From assembly GCF_003583765.1 (NCBI RefSeq), contig NZ_QXQA01000008.1:62001-126000 (forward strand): a DNA stretch of 64,000 nt, in the 5' to 3' direction. Of this stretch, positions 53,284 through 61,322 are shown piece by piece; position 1 is the first letter of the stretch, and each line of letters opens with the position of its first letter. The notes below the pieces were generated by a model, which was not told the origin of the DNA, made no database searches, and saw nothing but the letters and a program-made list of their open reading frames with translations. Position numbers and translations under genes: made by a program. This DNA comes from Paenibacillus nanensis (lineage in GTDB: Bacteria; Bacillota; Bacilli; Paenibacillales; Paenibacillaceae).

Positions 53284-54327
53284 TTGAAGATTAACATCGA
53301 CCCGTCCGAACTGAAGCAGACCATCGGACGCGTAGTGGATTATACCTTCGGTATGGATTTGACTTGGGATTGGCCGTGCGGCGTCGCTTACTACGGCATC
53401 AGCCGCGCGTTTGAGGTGACGGGAGAGCAGGCTTATCTGGAGAGAATGGCGGCGTTTTGCGATGAATACATCGAGGCGGGACTACCGAGCTGGACCGTCA
53501 ATACGTGCGCGATGGGGCATATGCTGGTCACCTTGTACGAGCAAACCAAGGATCAGAAGTATCTCGATCTTATCATGAGCAAGGTCGATTATTTGGAAAA
53601 CCACGCTTTGCGTTTCGGGGATCGGGTGCTGCAGCACACGGTATCCTCCAAAAACGATTTCCCTGAGCAATGCTGGGCGGATACGCTGTTTATGGCGGCC
53701 TACTTCCTGCTGCGCGTAGGCGTTGTGCTGGACAAGAAGCCGCTTATTGAAGATGCGCTGCATCAATTCTTCTGGCATATCAATTACTTGCAGGACGAGA
53801 ATACCGGCTTGTGGTACCATGGCTACACGCATATCGGCAAGAACCATATGTCCGGCATGTATTGGGCGCGCGCCAACGCTTGGGCCGCCTATACGATGGC
53901 GCGCGCGGCCAAGGGAGTGCCGGAAGGATACCTGTATCCTCCGATGATGCATATTTGGAGCTCCTTGCGCGACCAGCTTGCCGCGCTGAAGAAGCTGCAG
54001 AAGGAGGACGGTCTCTGGGGGACAGTCCTCGACTATCCGGAGGCTTACGGCGAAGTGTCGGCTACGGCGGGTATCGCCGCGGCCATGGTGACGCAAGGCA
54101 ATCCGCTGCACGCCAAATATGTGCAGAAGGCACTGGATGGCGTACTGGCTAACATTGCCGATAACGGCCGGGTGATGAACGTGTCCGGCGGAACCGCCGT
54201 CATGAAGGATATCCAGGGCTATTTGAACATCGACAAAAAATGGGCGCAAGGCTGGGGACAAGGGCTGGCGCTGGCTTTCTTGACGGCTGTTATGGAGAAT
54301 AACGCGAGCGCGCAAAGCGGCGAGTAG
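53284..54327 (+). CDS. GH105 unsaturated rhamnogalacturonyl hydrolase (YteR/YesR-like)
   Basis: This 347-residue (alpha/alpha)6-barrel protein carries family-105 landmarks: the catalytic aspartate in CWADTLFMAAYFLLRVG and the motifs YHGYTHIGKNHMSGMYWARA and WGTVLDYPEAYGEVSATAGI. Such enzymes hydrate and cleave the unsaturated uronic acid left by pectate or rhamnogalacturonan lyases. It has no signal peptide, so it processes imported oligosaccharides in the cytoplasm. TTG start with AAGGGG upstream. It is the last gene of the importer operon, which points to pectin fragments as the imported substrate. Confidence 0.93.
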   Translation: MKINIDPSELKQTIGRVVDYTFGMDLTWDWPCGVAYYGISRAFEVTGEQAYLERMAAFCDEYIEAGLPSWTVNTCAMGHMLVTLYEQTKDQKYLDLIMSKVDYLENHALRFGDRVLQHTVSSKNDFPEQCWADTLFMAAYFLLRVGVVLDKKPLIEDALHQFFWHINYLQDENTGLWYHGYTHIGKNHMSGMYWARANAWAAYTMARAAKGVPEGYLYPPMMHIWSSLRDQLAALKKLQKEDGLWGTVLDYPEAYGEVSATAGIAAAMVTQGNPLHAKYVQKALDGVLANIADNGRVMNVSGGTAVMKDIQGYLNIDKKWAQGWGQGLALAFLTAVMENNASAQSGE

Positions 54328-54341
54328 TCCGATCGAAAGGG

Positions 54342-54379
54342 ACGCTTACTTCCGAAAGGGAGTAAGCGTTTTTTCTTTA
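54342..54379 (+). terminator. Terminator of the importer-GH105 operon
   Basis: A 12-bp stem ACGCTTACTTCC / GGGAGTAAGCGT with a GAAA tetraloop is followed by TTTTTTCTTT. Confidence 0.95.
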
Positions 54380-54507
54380 CAACTGAAGGATTCCCAATCA
54401 ATTTCCCGAAAATCCGGGAATCCGTTCTCTATCCGGCGGGAAAGGGGGTGGATTATTCTGTAAATAGAGAAGATATTTCGGCGGCCTGTTAGGGAAGGGA
54501 GCAATAC

Positions 54508-54927
54508 ATGATGTTGGAACAGATCGAAATAAAGGAACAATTTCTATACGCGTTAGCAAGACTGGAGCTGCAGGAGCTGCTTGCGCTGAGAATGCAAGCC
54601 GTCATTATGCTGATGAACGCGCAAGCAAGCAATCGTTACGGTCAGCCTGCGGATCGCAAGTTTGATATTCGGAGGCTTGTGCTGCCCGGGTTCGAGGCCG
54701 TTCGGAAGGAGCGGGAAGATTCGGGTAAGCATATGGCGAACGAATCTCACGGATTGACGGAGCGGGAGCGCGAGGTAGCGTCGCTGGTTGTCGAAGGCCT
54801 TTCGAATGCCGATATCGCCGCGCGTTTGTTCGTAACCGAAGCAACGGTTAAGAAGCATCTCAGATCGGTTTACAGTAAATTGCGGATCAAAAACCGGGTT
54901 CAACTGATGAAGGCCTATTTGCATTAA
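54508..54927 (+). CDS. Small LuxR-type helix-turn-helix regulator
   Basis: This 139-residue protein has a C-terminal LuxR/FixJ HTH (about 78-138): LTEREREVASLVVEGLSNAD, then IAARLFVTEATVKKHLRSVY. The N-terminal 75 residues are helical (LYALARLELQELLALRMQAV) and contain no receiver domain, so it is not a classical response regulator. Such short proteins may be activated by dimerisation or a partner. AAGGGAG precedes the ATG. The c-di-GMP enzyme gene follows 120 bp later in the same orientation. Confidence 0.87.
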   Translation: MMLEQIEIKEQFLYALARLELQELLALRMQAVIMLMNAQASNRYGQPADRKFDIRRLVLPGFEAVRKEREDSGKHMANESHGLTEREREVASLVVEGLSNADIAARLFVTEATVKKHLRSVYSKLRIKNRVQLMKAYLH

Positions 54928-55049
54928 AGTAAATTCCATATTTTTCTTAATGAAAGGCGATTTTATTCTTTGTATGATAGGAGGAAAGCGTGTGAAGAAT
55001 AGGAGATATTCTGCGAAGACTTAACATAAGGTTTGACGGGGGATAGAAG

Positions 55050-57533
55050 ATGCCGCAGCCAGACGAGGCTCGAAACCGCAAAAACGACAATCTTATTTCC
55101 GCCAAGACGCATTGGAAGCTGTACACGTCCTTCTGCGAGCTTTATCCGGAAGGCGCTTTTACGCTCGATAGGAATGGCGTATTTAAAAGCGTCAATTCGA
55201 AAGCGTTGGACATGCTAGGATACAGCCGCGAACAATTGAACAAGGATTTTAATCAACTTATAACAGAAGATGACCGGAGCGAAGTGCTCCGAAGATTTGA
55301 AGACGCCCTCATGGGAAATCCCCAAAATTATCATTGCGAAATCATCCATCAGAACGGACGCCCCGTCCAATTCAACCTCACGCATATCCCGATATGGCAT
55401 AACGGAGAAATTATCGGGGTTTTTGGTATTGCCAGAAACCTAACCATGATGAACCAGAAGGAATCGGAATTACTTAAAATAGCAAAAAGCTTGAATTTAG
55501 CCCAGGAGATCGCGAAAATCGGAAGCTGGGATTACGATGTGAAGAGCAGCTATGTATACTGCTCGGACCCGCTGTACCGCATTTTGGGTATAAAAAAAGA
55601 GGAAGGCTTCAAGACGACATACGAGAATCTCCTCGGCATGGTATGCCAAGAGGACCGCGAAAGATTCCATGCCCAGTTCGAGCGCCTCTTACAGACCGGC
55701 GAGGAAATGGATTTGACCTACAGCATCGAGAAGCCGGATCATACGATAATGACCGCTCACGTTAGAGCGATTGCGCGAACGGACAAGGACGGAGAGATTG
55801 TTCGTGTAATCGGCATTCTGCACGATATTTCAGAGATGGTTTTCACCGAGAACAGGCTGAAGGAGAGCGAAGAAAAGTTTGAAACCGTTGCAAAAAATTT
55901 AGACGTCGGCATCTTTTCGGTTGACATTCTTACGGGCCAGGTGGTCTATGGTTCGCCTGCTGTGGAGAAGCTGTCAGGATATCCCCTCCAGGCATTCTAT
56001 TCGGGACAAGTGAAATGGGAGGATCTCATTCATGAAGAGGACGTGAAAGACTACCGGAACCAGCAAGGCAAGCTATTTCAAGGAGAGATGCTCCATCACC
56101 AGTATCGAATCGTGGATGCGGCTTCCGAAATAAAGTGGATGGAGGACAAGACGTTCCCGATCTTAAATGGGAAGGGCCGACTGGTCAGACTGGACGGTAT
56201 TGTTCAAGATATTAGCGAGCGAAAACGGAATGAGGAGAAAATCCATTTTTTCGCCTATCACGATTATTTGACGGAGCTGCCTAACCGCAGAATGTTCGAT
56301 CAGAAGCTGGAGCAATTCATTGCGGAGGGCCAAGGCGAGCATCGCCGGTTTGCCTTGTTTTATTTGGACTTGGACCGCTTTAAATACGTGAACGATACGC
56401 TGGGGCATGAAGTTGGCGACCGGCTTCTGTGCGAAATGTCGAAGCGGCTTACTTCGAAGCTCGGGGAGAGCATCCTGTTCCGAATAGGCGGGGACGAATT
56501 TACGATTATTCAGCAGCTTATTACCGCAGAAGACCCTGGCCGATTGGCTCAGCAGGTTATACAGGAAGTAGAAAAGCCGTTCCAAATCGAAGGCTATGAA
56601 ATTCATATTACAACAAGTATAGGCGTTAGCATTTATCCGGATGACGGGACGACGTTGTCCAAGCTCAAAATGAATGCGGATGCGGCCCTTTACCGGGCCA
56701 AGGAACTCGGCAAAAACGGCGTGCAATTTTTTAATAAATGGTTATACATTCAGTCCTACAAGCTGTTTTCGATGGAGAATGACTTAAGAAAAGCTTTGCA
56801 GAATGACGAGTTTTGTCTTTATTACCAGTCAAGAGTGGATACGTTAACGGGAACCATTGTCGGGGCCGAGGCGCTCATCCGCTGGCGGCATCCCCAGAAG
56901 GGATTGGTGCCGCCGTCGGAATTTATTCCTCTAGCCGAAGAGATCGGCATTATTAACGACATCAGCTATTGGGTTATTCATCAGGTATGCCAACAACTGA
57001 AGGCATGGAAGGAAGCAGGCTACTCTGTCGTTCCCGTATCCATTAACCTCCCTGCCAAAACCTTAATGAAGGCCGACTTGATTGTAAATATCAAAGAGAA
57101 GTTAGCCGGGCACTCGGTTTCGCCAAGTCTTCTGGAAATCGAGATTACGGAAAATTCTTTAATGAGCAATGATGGGGCGGGCTTGTCCGCGATTCAACAG
57201 CTAAGAGAACTAGGGATCGCCATTTCGATCGACGATTTTGGGACGGGCTATTCCTCCATCGGCTATTTGAAGCAGTTTAAGGTAGACTATCTGAAAATCG
57301 ACCGCTCCTTCATTCGGGAGATCCAGAACAATGCTGAGGATCTGACAATCACGCAGTCCATTATATTATTAGCGAAGGGCTTCGGTTTGAAGGTTGTGGC
57401 GGAGGGCGTGGAATCGGACGAGCAGCGGGAGCTGCTGCAGTCCTTGAATTGTCATTACATGCAGGGCTACTTGTTCAGCAAGCCGCTTCCGGTGGATTCG
57501 TTTACAAGCTTGTTAAGCGGAGCAAGGCCCTAA
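55050..57533 (+). CDS. PAS-GGDEF-EAL cyclic-di-GMP signalling protein
   Basis: The 827-residue cytoplasmic protein has three PAS/PAC modules (about 25-145, 150-270 and 275-395). A GGDEF domain follows (about 400-560) with the intact active site GGDEF at 480-484 and no RxxD inhibitory site at the usual place before it. The C-terminal EAL domain (about 575-820) has E607 in AEALIRW, ITEN, DDFGTGYSS, KIDRSF and AEGVES, all as required for phosphodiesterase activity. It can therefore in principle make and degrade c-di-GMP. The PAS modules may sense redox, light or small molecules. It is the only c-di-GMP enzyme in the window and a possible input to the riboswitch at 35800-35892. Confidence 0.95.
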   Translation: MPQPDEARNRKNDNLISAKTHWKLYTSFCELYPEGAFTLDRNGVFKSVNSKALDMLGYSREQLNKDFNQLITEDDRSEVLRRFEDALMGNPQNYHCEIIHQNGRPVQFNLTHIPIWHNGEIIGVFGIARNLTMMNQKESELLKIAKSLNLAQEIAKIGSWDYDVKSSYVYCSDPLYRILGIKKEEGFKTTYENLLGMVCQEDRERFHAQFERLLQTGEEMDLTYSIEKPDHTIMTAHVRAIARTDKDGEIVRVIGILHDISEMVFTENRLKESEEKFETVAKNLDVGIFSVDILTGQVVYGSPAVEKLSGYPLQAFYSGQVKWEDLIHEEDVKDYRNQQGKLFQGEMLHHQYRIVDAASEIKWMEDKTFPILNGKGRLVRLDGIVQDISERKRNEEKIHFFAYHDYLTELPNRRMFDQKLEQFIAEGQGEHRRFALFYLDLDRFKYVNDTLGHEVGDRLLCEMSKRLTSKLGESILFRIGGDEFTIIQQLITAEDPGRLAQQVIQEVEKPFQIEGYEIHITTSIGVSIYPDDGTTLSKLKMNADAALYRAKELGKNGVQFFNKWLYIQSYKLFSMENDLRKALQNDEFCLYYQSRVDTLTGTIVGAEALIRWRHPQKGLVPPSEFIPLAEEIGIINDISYWVIHQVCQQLKAWKEAGYSVVPVSINLPAKTLMKADLIVNIKEKLAGHSVSPSLLEIEITENSLMSNDGAGLSAIQQLRELGIAISIDDFGTGYSSIGYLKQFKVDYLKIDRSFIREIQNNAEDLTITQSIILLAKGFGLKVVAEGVESDEQRELLQSLNCHYMQGYLFSKPLPVDSFTSLLSGARP

Positions 57534-57562
57534 CTCCTTACGGTGCGGTGTTAGGGTCTTGC
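57522..57562. terminator. Bidirectional terminator hairpin
   Basis: A 13-bp stem GCAAGGCCCTAAC / GTTAGGGTCTTGC (one G-U) overlaps the stop of the GGDEF-EAL gene and lies before the convergent CcdC-like gene end. GTTCTTGT follows on the plus strand. Confidence 0.75.
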
Positions 57563-57575
57563 GTTCTTGTATCCA

Positions 57576-58049
57576 TTAACGGGATGCGAATTGGCTCGCC
57601 AGCCGGCGGAACTTGATAAACGAGACGACTCGCCATGGGATGATGTAGCCGAAAGCGACCATCATGAACACGGCTAATTTGGCCTGCTGATCCATCGTGG
57701 ACAGCTCCTGCCGGAGAAGAAACCGGATGAGCAGAATACTGATGAAGGCGGCGACAAATCCCCAATTCTTTTTGCTGTAAATTTGGTTATCTTCCCGCAC
57801 CTCATAGTTCGTGGTCCAAATGAGCGGAAGGGAAAACACCATCCCGAGACCTAACGCGGCCGCATACACCCATACAGGCTCATTGGCATGCAAGCTTGCA
57901 ATCATACTTACGCCGGGAAACAGAAACAGAATGGGAATGAGCAGCCGGATCCCGTTGCCTCGTATCGGACGATACATGCTCCTTGTTCTTCTCCATAACA
58001 CCAATAACGCGATTAAAGCAATCATTACATAGATACCGTTTCCGTTCAT
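57576..58049 (-). CDS. CcdC-like (DUF1453) membrane protein
   Basis: This 157-residue protein has four or five helices: IYVMIALIALLVLWRRTRSM, then IRLLIPILFLFPGVSMIASL, then VWVYAAALGLGMVFSLPLIW. The following TTNYEVREDNQIYSKKN and AFISILLIRFLLRQEL are typical of Bacillus CcdC, a protein linked to cytochrome c maturation and sporulation-era membrane functions. No cytochrome genes are nearby, so the role here is uncertain. The gene is monocistronic between two hairpins. Confidence 0.82.
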   Translation of the reverse strand: MNGNGIYVMIALIALLVLWRRTRSMYRPIRGNGIRLLIPILFLFPGVSMIASLHANEPVWVYAAALGLGMVFSLPLIWTTNYEVREDNQIYSKKNWGFVAAFISILLIRFLLRQELSTMDQQAKLAVFMMVAFGYIIPWRVVSFIKFRRLASQFASR

Positions 58050-58142
58050 CCTATCGTCACCTCATATAGTCCGTTGTTATGAGTACAGTATAGAAGCCTG
58101 CAGATCGGATGTATATCGAATTTGAATAAGCTGTAGGAATAG

Positions 58143-58189
58143 GGCGGTAAGTTGCAAAAAAAGGGCGATAAGCTTCATCGCTTACCGCC
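58143..58189 (-). terminator. Terminator of the LuxR-LytTR-DUF3021 operon
   Basis: On the minus strand, GCGAT-GAAGCTT-ATCGC (58165-58181) forms a stem of up to 7 bp followed by CCTTTTTTT. A longer alternative stem GGCGGTAAG / CTTACCGCC encloses it. It lies 34 bp past the DUF3021 stop. Confidence 0.8.
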
Positions 58190-58222
58190 TGAATATCGGT
58201 TGTTCCCTGCTGGCTTATTTCT

Positions 58223-58651
58223 TCAGCTTTCCTTTTTCAGCTGTTTTAACCGCTCGTTGATCTGGTCGGCCGATTTTTTATCGCTTCTCCACGAGACGAG
58301 AAGAACGAGAAGATAGATGACGGCGATCTCTAACGCGAGAGTAATGACGCCCGATACGTTGTCGACGATTCCCAATACGGCGGCAACGGAGATCAAGACC
58401 GTTTCAATAGCAAGGAAATGCAGGACTCTTCGAATCTGCATAGTTCTTTCGCTTGCATGATGAGGAGCGTATAGAATCAATCCCGCCACAGCGCTGATGA
58501 GCGAGAAGGCCATCATGACATAGATGGACTGCGGGTCGAAGGGCAGCTCCGGTTCGTATACTTGCCGCAGGAAAGTGATGACCAGCACGATTGAAGCAAA
58601 GATGATAAAAAATTGCTGTATCATTTTTTGCAAATATTCGGTAAGCCTCAT
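58223..58651 (-). CDS. DUF3021-family membrane protein
   Basis: The 142-residue protein has four hydrophobic helices (IIFASIVLVITFLRQVYEPE, IYVMMAFSLISAVAGLILYA, and two more) and a basic C-terminal tail. Small four-helix DUF3021 proteins are encoded next to LytTR regulators in many Firmicutes and are thought to modulate them. The start at 58651 (MRLTEYLQKM) is chosen because GAGGAG lies directly upstream at the right distance; the frame extends 41 codons further, but that part overlaps the LytTR gene. The gene begins 13 bp after the LytTR stop. Confidence 0.85.
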   Translation of the reverse strand: MRLTEYLQKMIQQFFIIFASIVLVITFLRQVYEPELPFDPQSIYVMMAFSLISAVAGLILYAPHHASERTMQIRRVLHFLAIETVLISVAAVLGIVDNVSGVITLALEIAVIYLLVLLVSWRSDKKSADQINERLKQLKKES

Positions 58652-58664
58652 GTTGACGCTCCTC

Positions 58665-59102
58665 TTACAATCCGAGTTTATTTCGAAGCGTGGGCACGTA
58701 CTGCCTGGAAATGACGACACGTTCCCCGTTATCCAGCACCGCTTCAAATCGGCCGCTAATTTTCGGGTATACATGGGAGATTTTGGCGATGTTCAAAACC
58801 GTTGATTTCGAAGCGCGAAAGCATCTTCTGGCGCCGAACTGTTCTTCCAGCTCGTAGAGCTTGTGTTTGATTTCGAAGACATTCTCCTTGCCGTACATAT
58901 AAACCTTCCCGTCCACGGCCTCGAAATAATAAATATCGCTAAGCTTAATCCGGTGAATTCTGTCATTCCAATGACCAAGGAGAATGGGATCATCGGATTG
59001 GATTCGGTCTATGATTTCATAGATTTTATCGTTCGCCTCATGACACCGGATGAGGATTTCTTCTTCCCGGTCCTTGCTTATTTCTTCAATGGAAACCTTC
59101 AT
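58665..59102 (-). CDS. LytTR-domain DNA-binding regulator
   Basis: This 145-residue protein has a C-terminal LytTR domain (about 45-143): HRIKLSDIYYFEAVDGKVYM, LEEQFGARRCFRASKSTVLN, and ISGRFEAVLDNGERVVISRQ. The N-terminal 40 residues have no receiver domain. The start ATG 59102 is chosen because AGAGAG precedes it and the longer frame reads into the preceding gene. LytTR/DUF3021 pairs form membrane-inhibited regulatory units. It is the middle gene of a minus-strand operon whose first gene is the LuxR-STAND regulator. Confidence 0.92.
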   Translation of the reverse strand: MKVSIEEISKDREEEILIRCHEANDKIYEIIDRIQSDDPILLGHWNDRIHRIKLSDIYYFEAVDGKVYMYGKENVFEIKHKLYELEEQFGARRCFRASKSTVLNIAKISHVYPKISGRFEAVLDNGERVVISRQYVPTLRNKLGL

Positions 59103-59148
59103 TCGTTCACTCTCTTTTTGGCAGGGTGGCAGCCTTAAATATAAAGGC

Positions 59149-61197
59149 CTATTCTCCAGCATCCATGACGACTCGAGCAAGCTGGGTCCGGTTTTTGAGC
59201 CCGAACTTGGACAGCATGGTGTTGACGTGTTTTTTTACGGCGGCCTCGCTGATATACAGCGCAGAGGCAATTTCGGCATTCGTATGGCCTGACGCGATCA
59301 GCAGGATAACGTCCTTCTCCCGCTTGGTCAGCTCGCGGAGCTGATGCACCTTGTCGGCCAAGGGCCGCTGCGCTTCCTCATGCGGTTTTTCCATTCCGGT
59401 TATCCGTCTTATATAAGCCATCAGCTTGCCATGCCTCGTATCCAGCCAATAGGTTTGGGCAGGCTGCGGCATGCCGTAATCATGGTGTTCCGCCTCCGGC
59501 ACCCGCTCGAATCCTAAGCCCTCGAACGCATGATCATAGTAAGCAAGCGGCGGTGCGGATGAGGCAATCAGATTGCCGGCCAAGACATACTCGAACAGAT
59601 GGCTGACGAAGTCCGAGCGAAGCTGTTCGTTCTCCAGACTTTCTGCGTCGGCGCATACTAAGTACCATGCCTTCCCTTCCTCTGCGGCAAGCGACAGCTC
59701 CTTCTGTCGGGTGGGCGTCAGAGAATGGAACAAGGCCCTCGTCACAGGCGTGGCCTCCAGGTAACTCCAGGTTCTTGCGGAGATCGCGACCATAGCGACT
59801 ACGCCGGATACCTCTCCCGCGTCGTTCCGGAGCAGCTCAATTCTTCGGTCGCCTTCCGGAAGCGAGCTGAGACCAGCCCAATCCGCTGCTTTAAGCCGAA
59901 GAAGGCTCTCCTCCGGAGTGAAGGTGAAACGGTACATCGCCTGCGCTTCCGGGCTGGAGCAGATAACATTCCAGCTGCGTGGATTGTTCTGTCTCTTTGC
60001 TATATAGCCTTTGAGCTCCGCCTGGTTCGAGGAATCGAGAGGCTCGCGGTAGCTTGGGGAGGAGGAAGCATGCCGATAATGAGCCCGAATGACCGGAGTT
60101 CCGGCGATATAAAGCAGCTCGGTCAGTTCCTTCGATATGTCCAACCCTTTGGCGAGGCCATCCTCGATTTTACGTTCGGCAAGCGCCGCTGCATGCTTGA
60201 AGTAACGCTCATACATTTCCGGCATCCGTTCCCGGAACATCCGGCGCAGATTCTCCCACACAAGCTCGTGCAGCTGCCAGCCGTTCGCCGTACGGCTCAC
60301 GAAGGAAAGCCGGATCAGCCGTTCGAATAGGGCGGAAGAGACCGGCGAGCCAAGCAGCTCCTCCAGCAGCTCATGCTGGAACGTCCGGACGGCGGAGGCC
60401 GCGAACAGGAGACGGCGCAGCTCTTCGTCCGGCACCTCCAGCAGCCAGCGCTCAAGCAGCGCCTCGACGGCTTCCCCCTCGCCGAGATGGGCTAGATCCG
60501 CCGTATCCGACATTTCGCCTGCAGCCAAAGTAAGCAGAGATACGGCAAGCGGATGCCCCAGCGTCCGCAGCCAGACAGCGTCAACCGCCTGCCCGCTGCT
60601 TACTCCCCATTGCTGCAGGTACGCTCTAATTTCCTCATACGATAGGCCGCCAAGCGGCATGCGGACGATCATTTTGTTCCAGGCGGGCGTAAATCTCCAG
60701 GGACCTTCCAGCGGATAACGGCCCGCGATCACAATCAGCATGTTTGAAGGAAGGCGGGGGAGGTAGTGGGTGCGGAGCCAGTAGTCCAAAGCGCCGGCCT
60801 CCTCGTATTCGTCAATGAGCAGTACGATCCGATTATGCTCGGCCCGTTCATGGAGGAGGGAGAGGCTCCGGCAGTCTTCGAAAGCGTGGTGCCGGTTCGA
60901 CGTGTCCGATTCTCCCCCAAGTCCTATCCGAACAGCGCGGTCAAATGCCTGGGAGTCGCTTGTCAGCTCCTTCATCCGGACCCAAATCGGACAGGCATTC
61001 CGTTCGGCGGCGATCTCCGCGAAGCGGTGAAGAAGATACGTCTTGCCCATGCCGGCAGTGCCGGATAAATGAAGAATGCGCTCGGACTGCTGGGGCAGAT
61101 TCTCCAGGTACTGCCGGAATACGGCAATCTCGAAGTCGCGGCCGACAAAGTGGTCCGCCATAAGCTGATTCCAGTGCTGGCCGATCGTCTGCGGCAT
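59149..61197 (-). CDS. LuxR-family regulator with AAA/STAND ATPase domain
   Basis: This 682-residue protein has an N-terminal ATPase: the arm FVGRDFEIAVFRQYL, Walker A SGTAGMGKTYLL (about residue 46) and Walker B IVLLIDEYEE (about 125). A middle helical region (about 270-590) has no TPR repeat I can assign. A C-terminal LuxR HTH (about 620-680) closes it, with LTKREKDVILLIASGHTNAE and IASALYISEAAVKKHVNTML. The MalT-like layout suggests ligand-gated oligomerisation and activation. The start at 61197 is preferred because GGAGG nearly touches the ATG at 61203 and is spaced 7 nt from this one. It heads the LytTR-DUF3021 operon and is divergent from ilvB. Confidence 0.9.
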   Translation of the reverse strand: MPQTIGQHWNQLMADHFVGRDFEIAVFRQYLENLPQQSERILHLSGTAGMGKTYLLHRFAEIAAERNACPIWVRMKELTSDSQAFDRAVRIGLGGESDTSNRHHAFEDCRSLSLLHERAEHNRIVLLIDEYEEAGALDYWLRTHYLPRLPSNMLIVIAGRYPLEGPWRFTPAWNKMIVRMPLGGLSYEEIRAYLQQWGVSSGQAVDAVWLRTLGHPLAVSLLTLAAGEMSDTADLAHLGEGEAVEALLERWLLEVPDEELRRLLFAASAVRTFQHELLEELLGSPVSSALFERLIRLSFVSRTANGWQLHELVWENLRRMFRERMPEMYERYFKHAAALAERKIEDGLAKGLDISKELTELLYIAGTPVIRAHYRHASSSPSYREPLDSSNQAELKGYIAKRQNNPRSWNVICSSPEAQAMYRFTFTPEESLLRLKAADWAGLSSLPEGDRRIELLRNDAGEVSGVVAMVAISARTWSYLEATPVTRALFHSLTPTRQKELSLAAEEGKAWYLVCADAESLENEQLRSDFVSHLFEYVLAGNLIASSAPPLAYYDHAFEGLGFERVPEAEHHDYGMPQPAQTYWLDTRHGKLMAYIRRITGMEKPHEEAQRPLADKVHQLRELTKREKDVILLIASGHTNAEIASALYISEAAVKKHVNTMLSKFGLKNRTQLARVVMDAGE

Positions 61198-61322
61198 GAA
61201 CATTCCTCCGTTCCTGCAATTTTTATCTATAAGTATACTGTGAGGGTAATCGAAATGGTAGCCTCATTCCGCCTGCGCTGATGTAAGGTCGAAGGGAGGA
61301 AAATAAAAGGAGGCCGACCATC

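Noticed and set aside
61204..61322. T-box or leader-peptide attenuator before ilvB
   Set aside because: The 119-bp leader lacks the T-box core sequence and a terminator-type hairpin.
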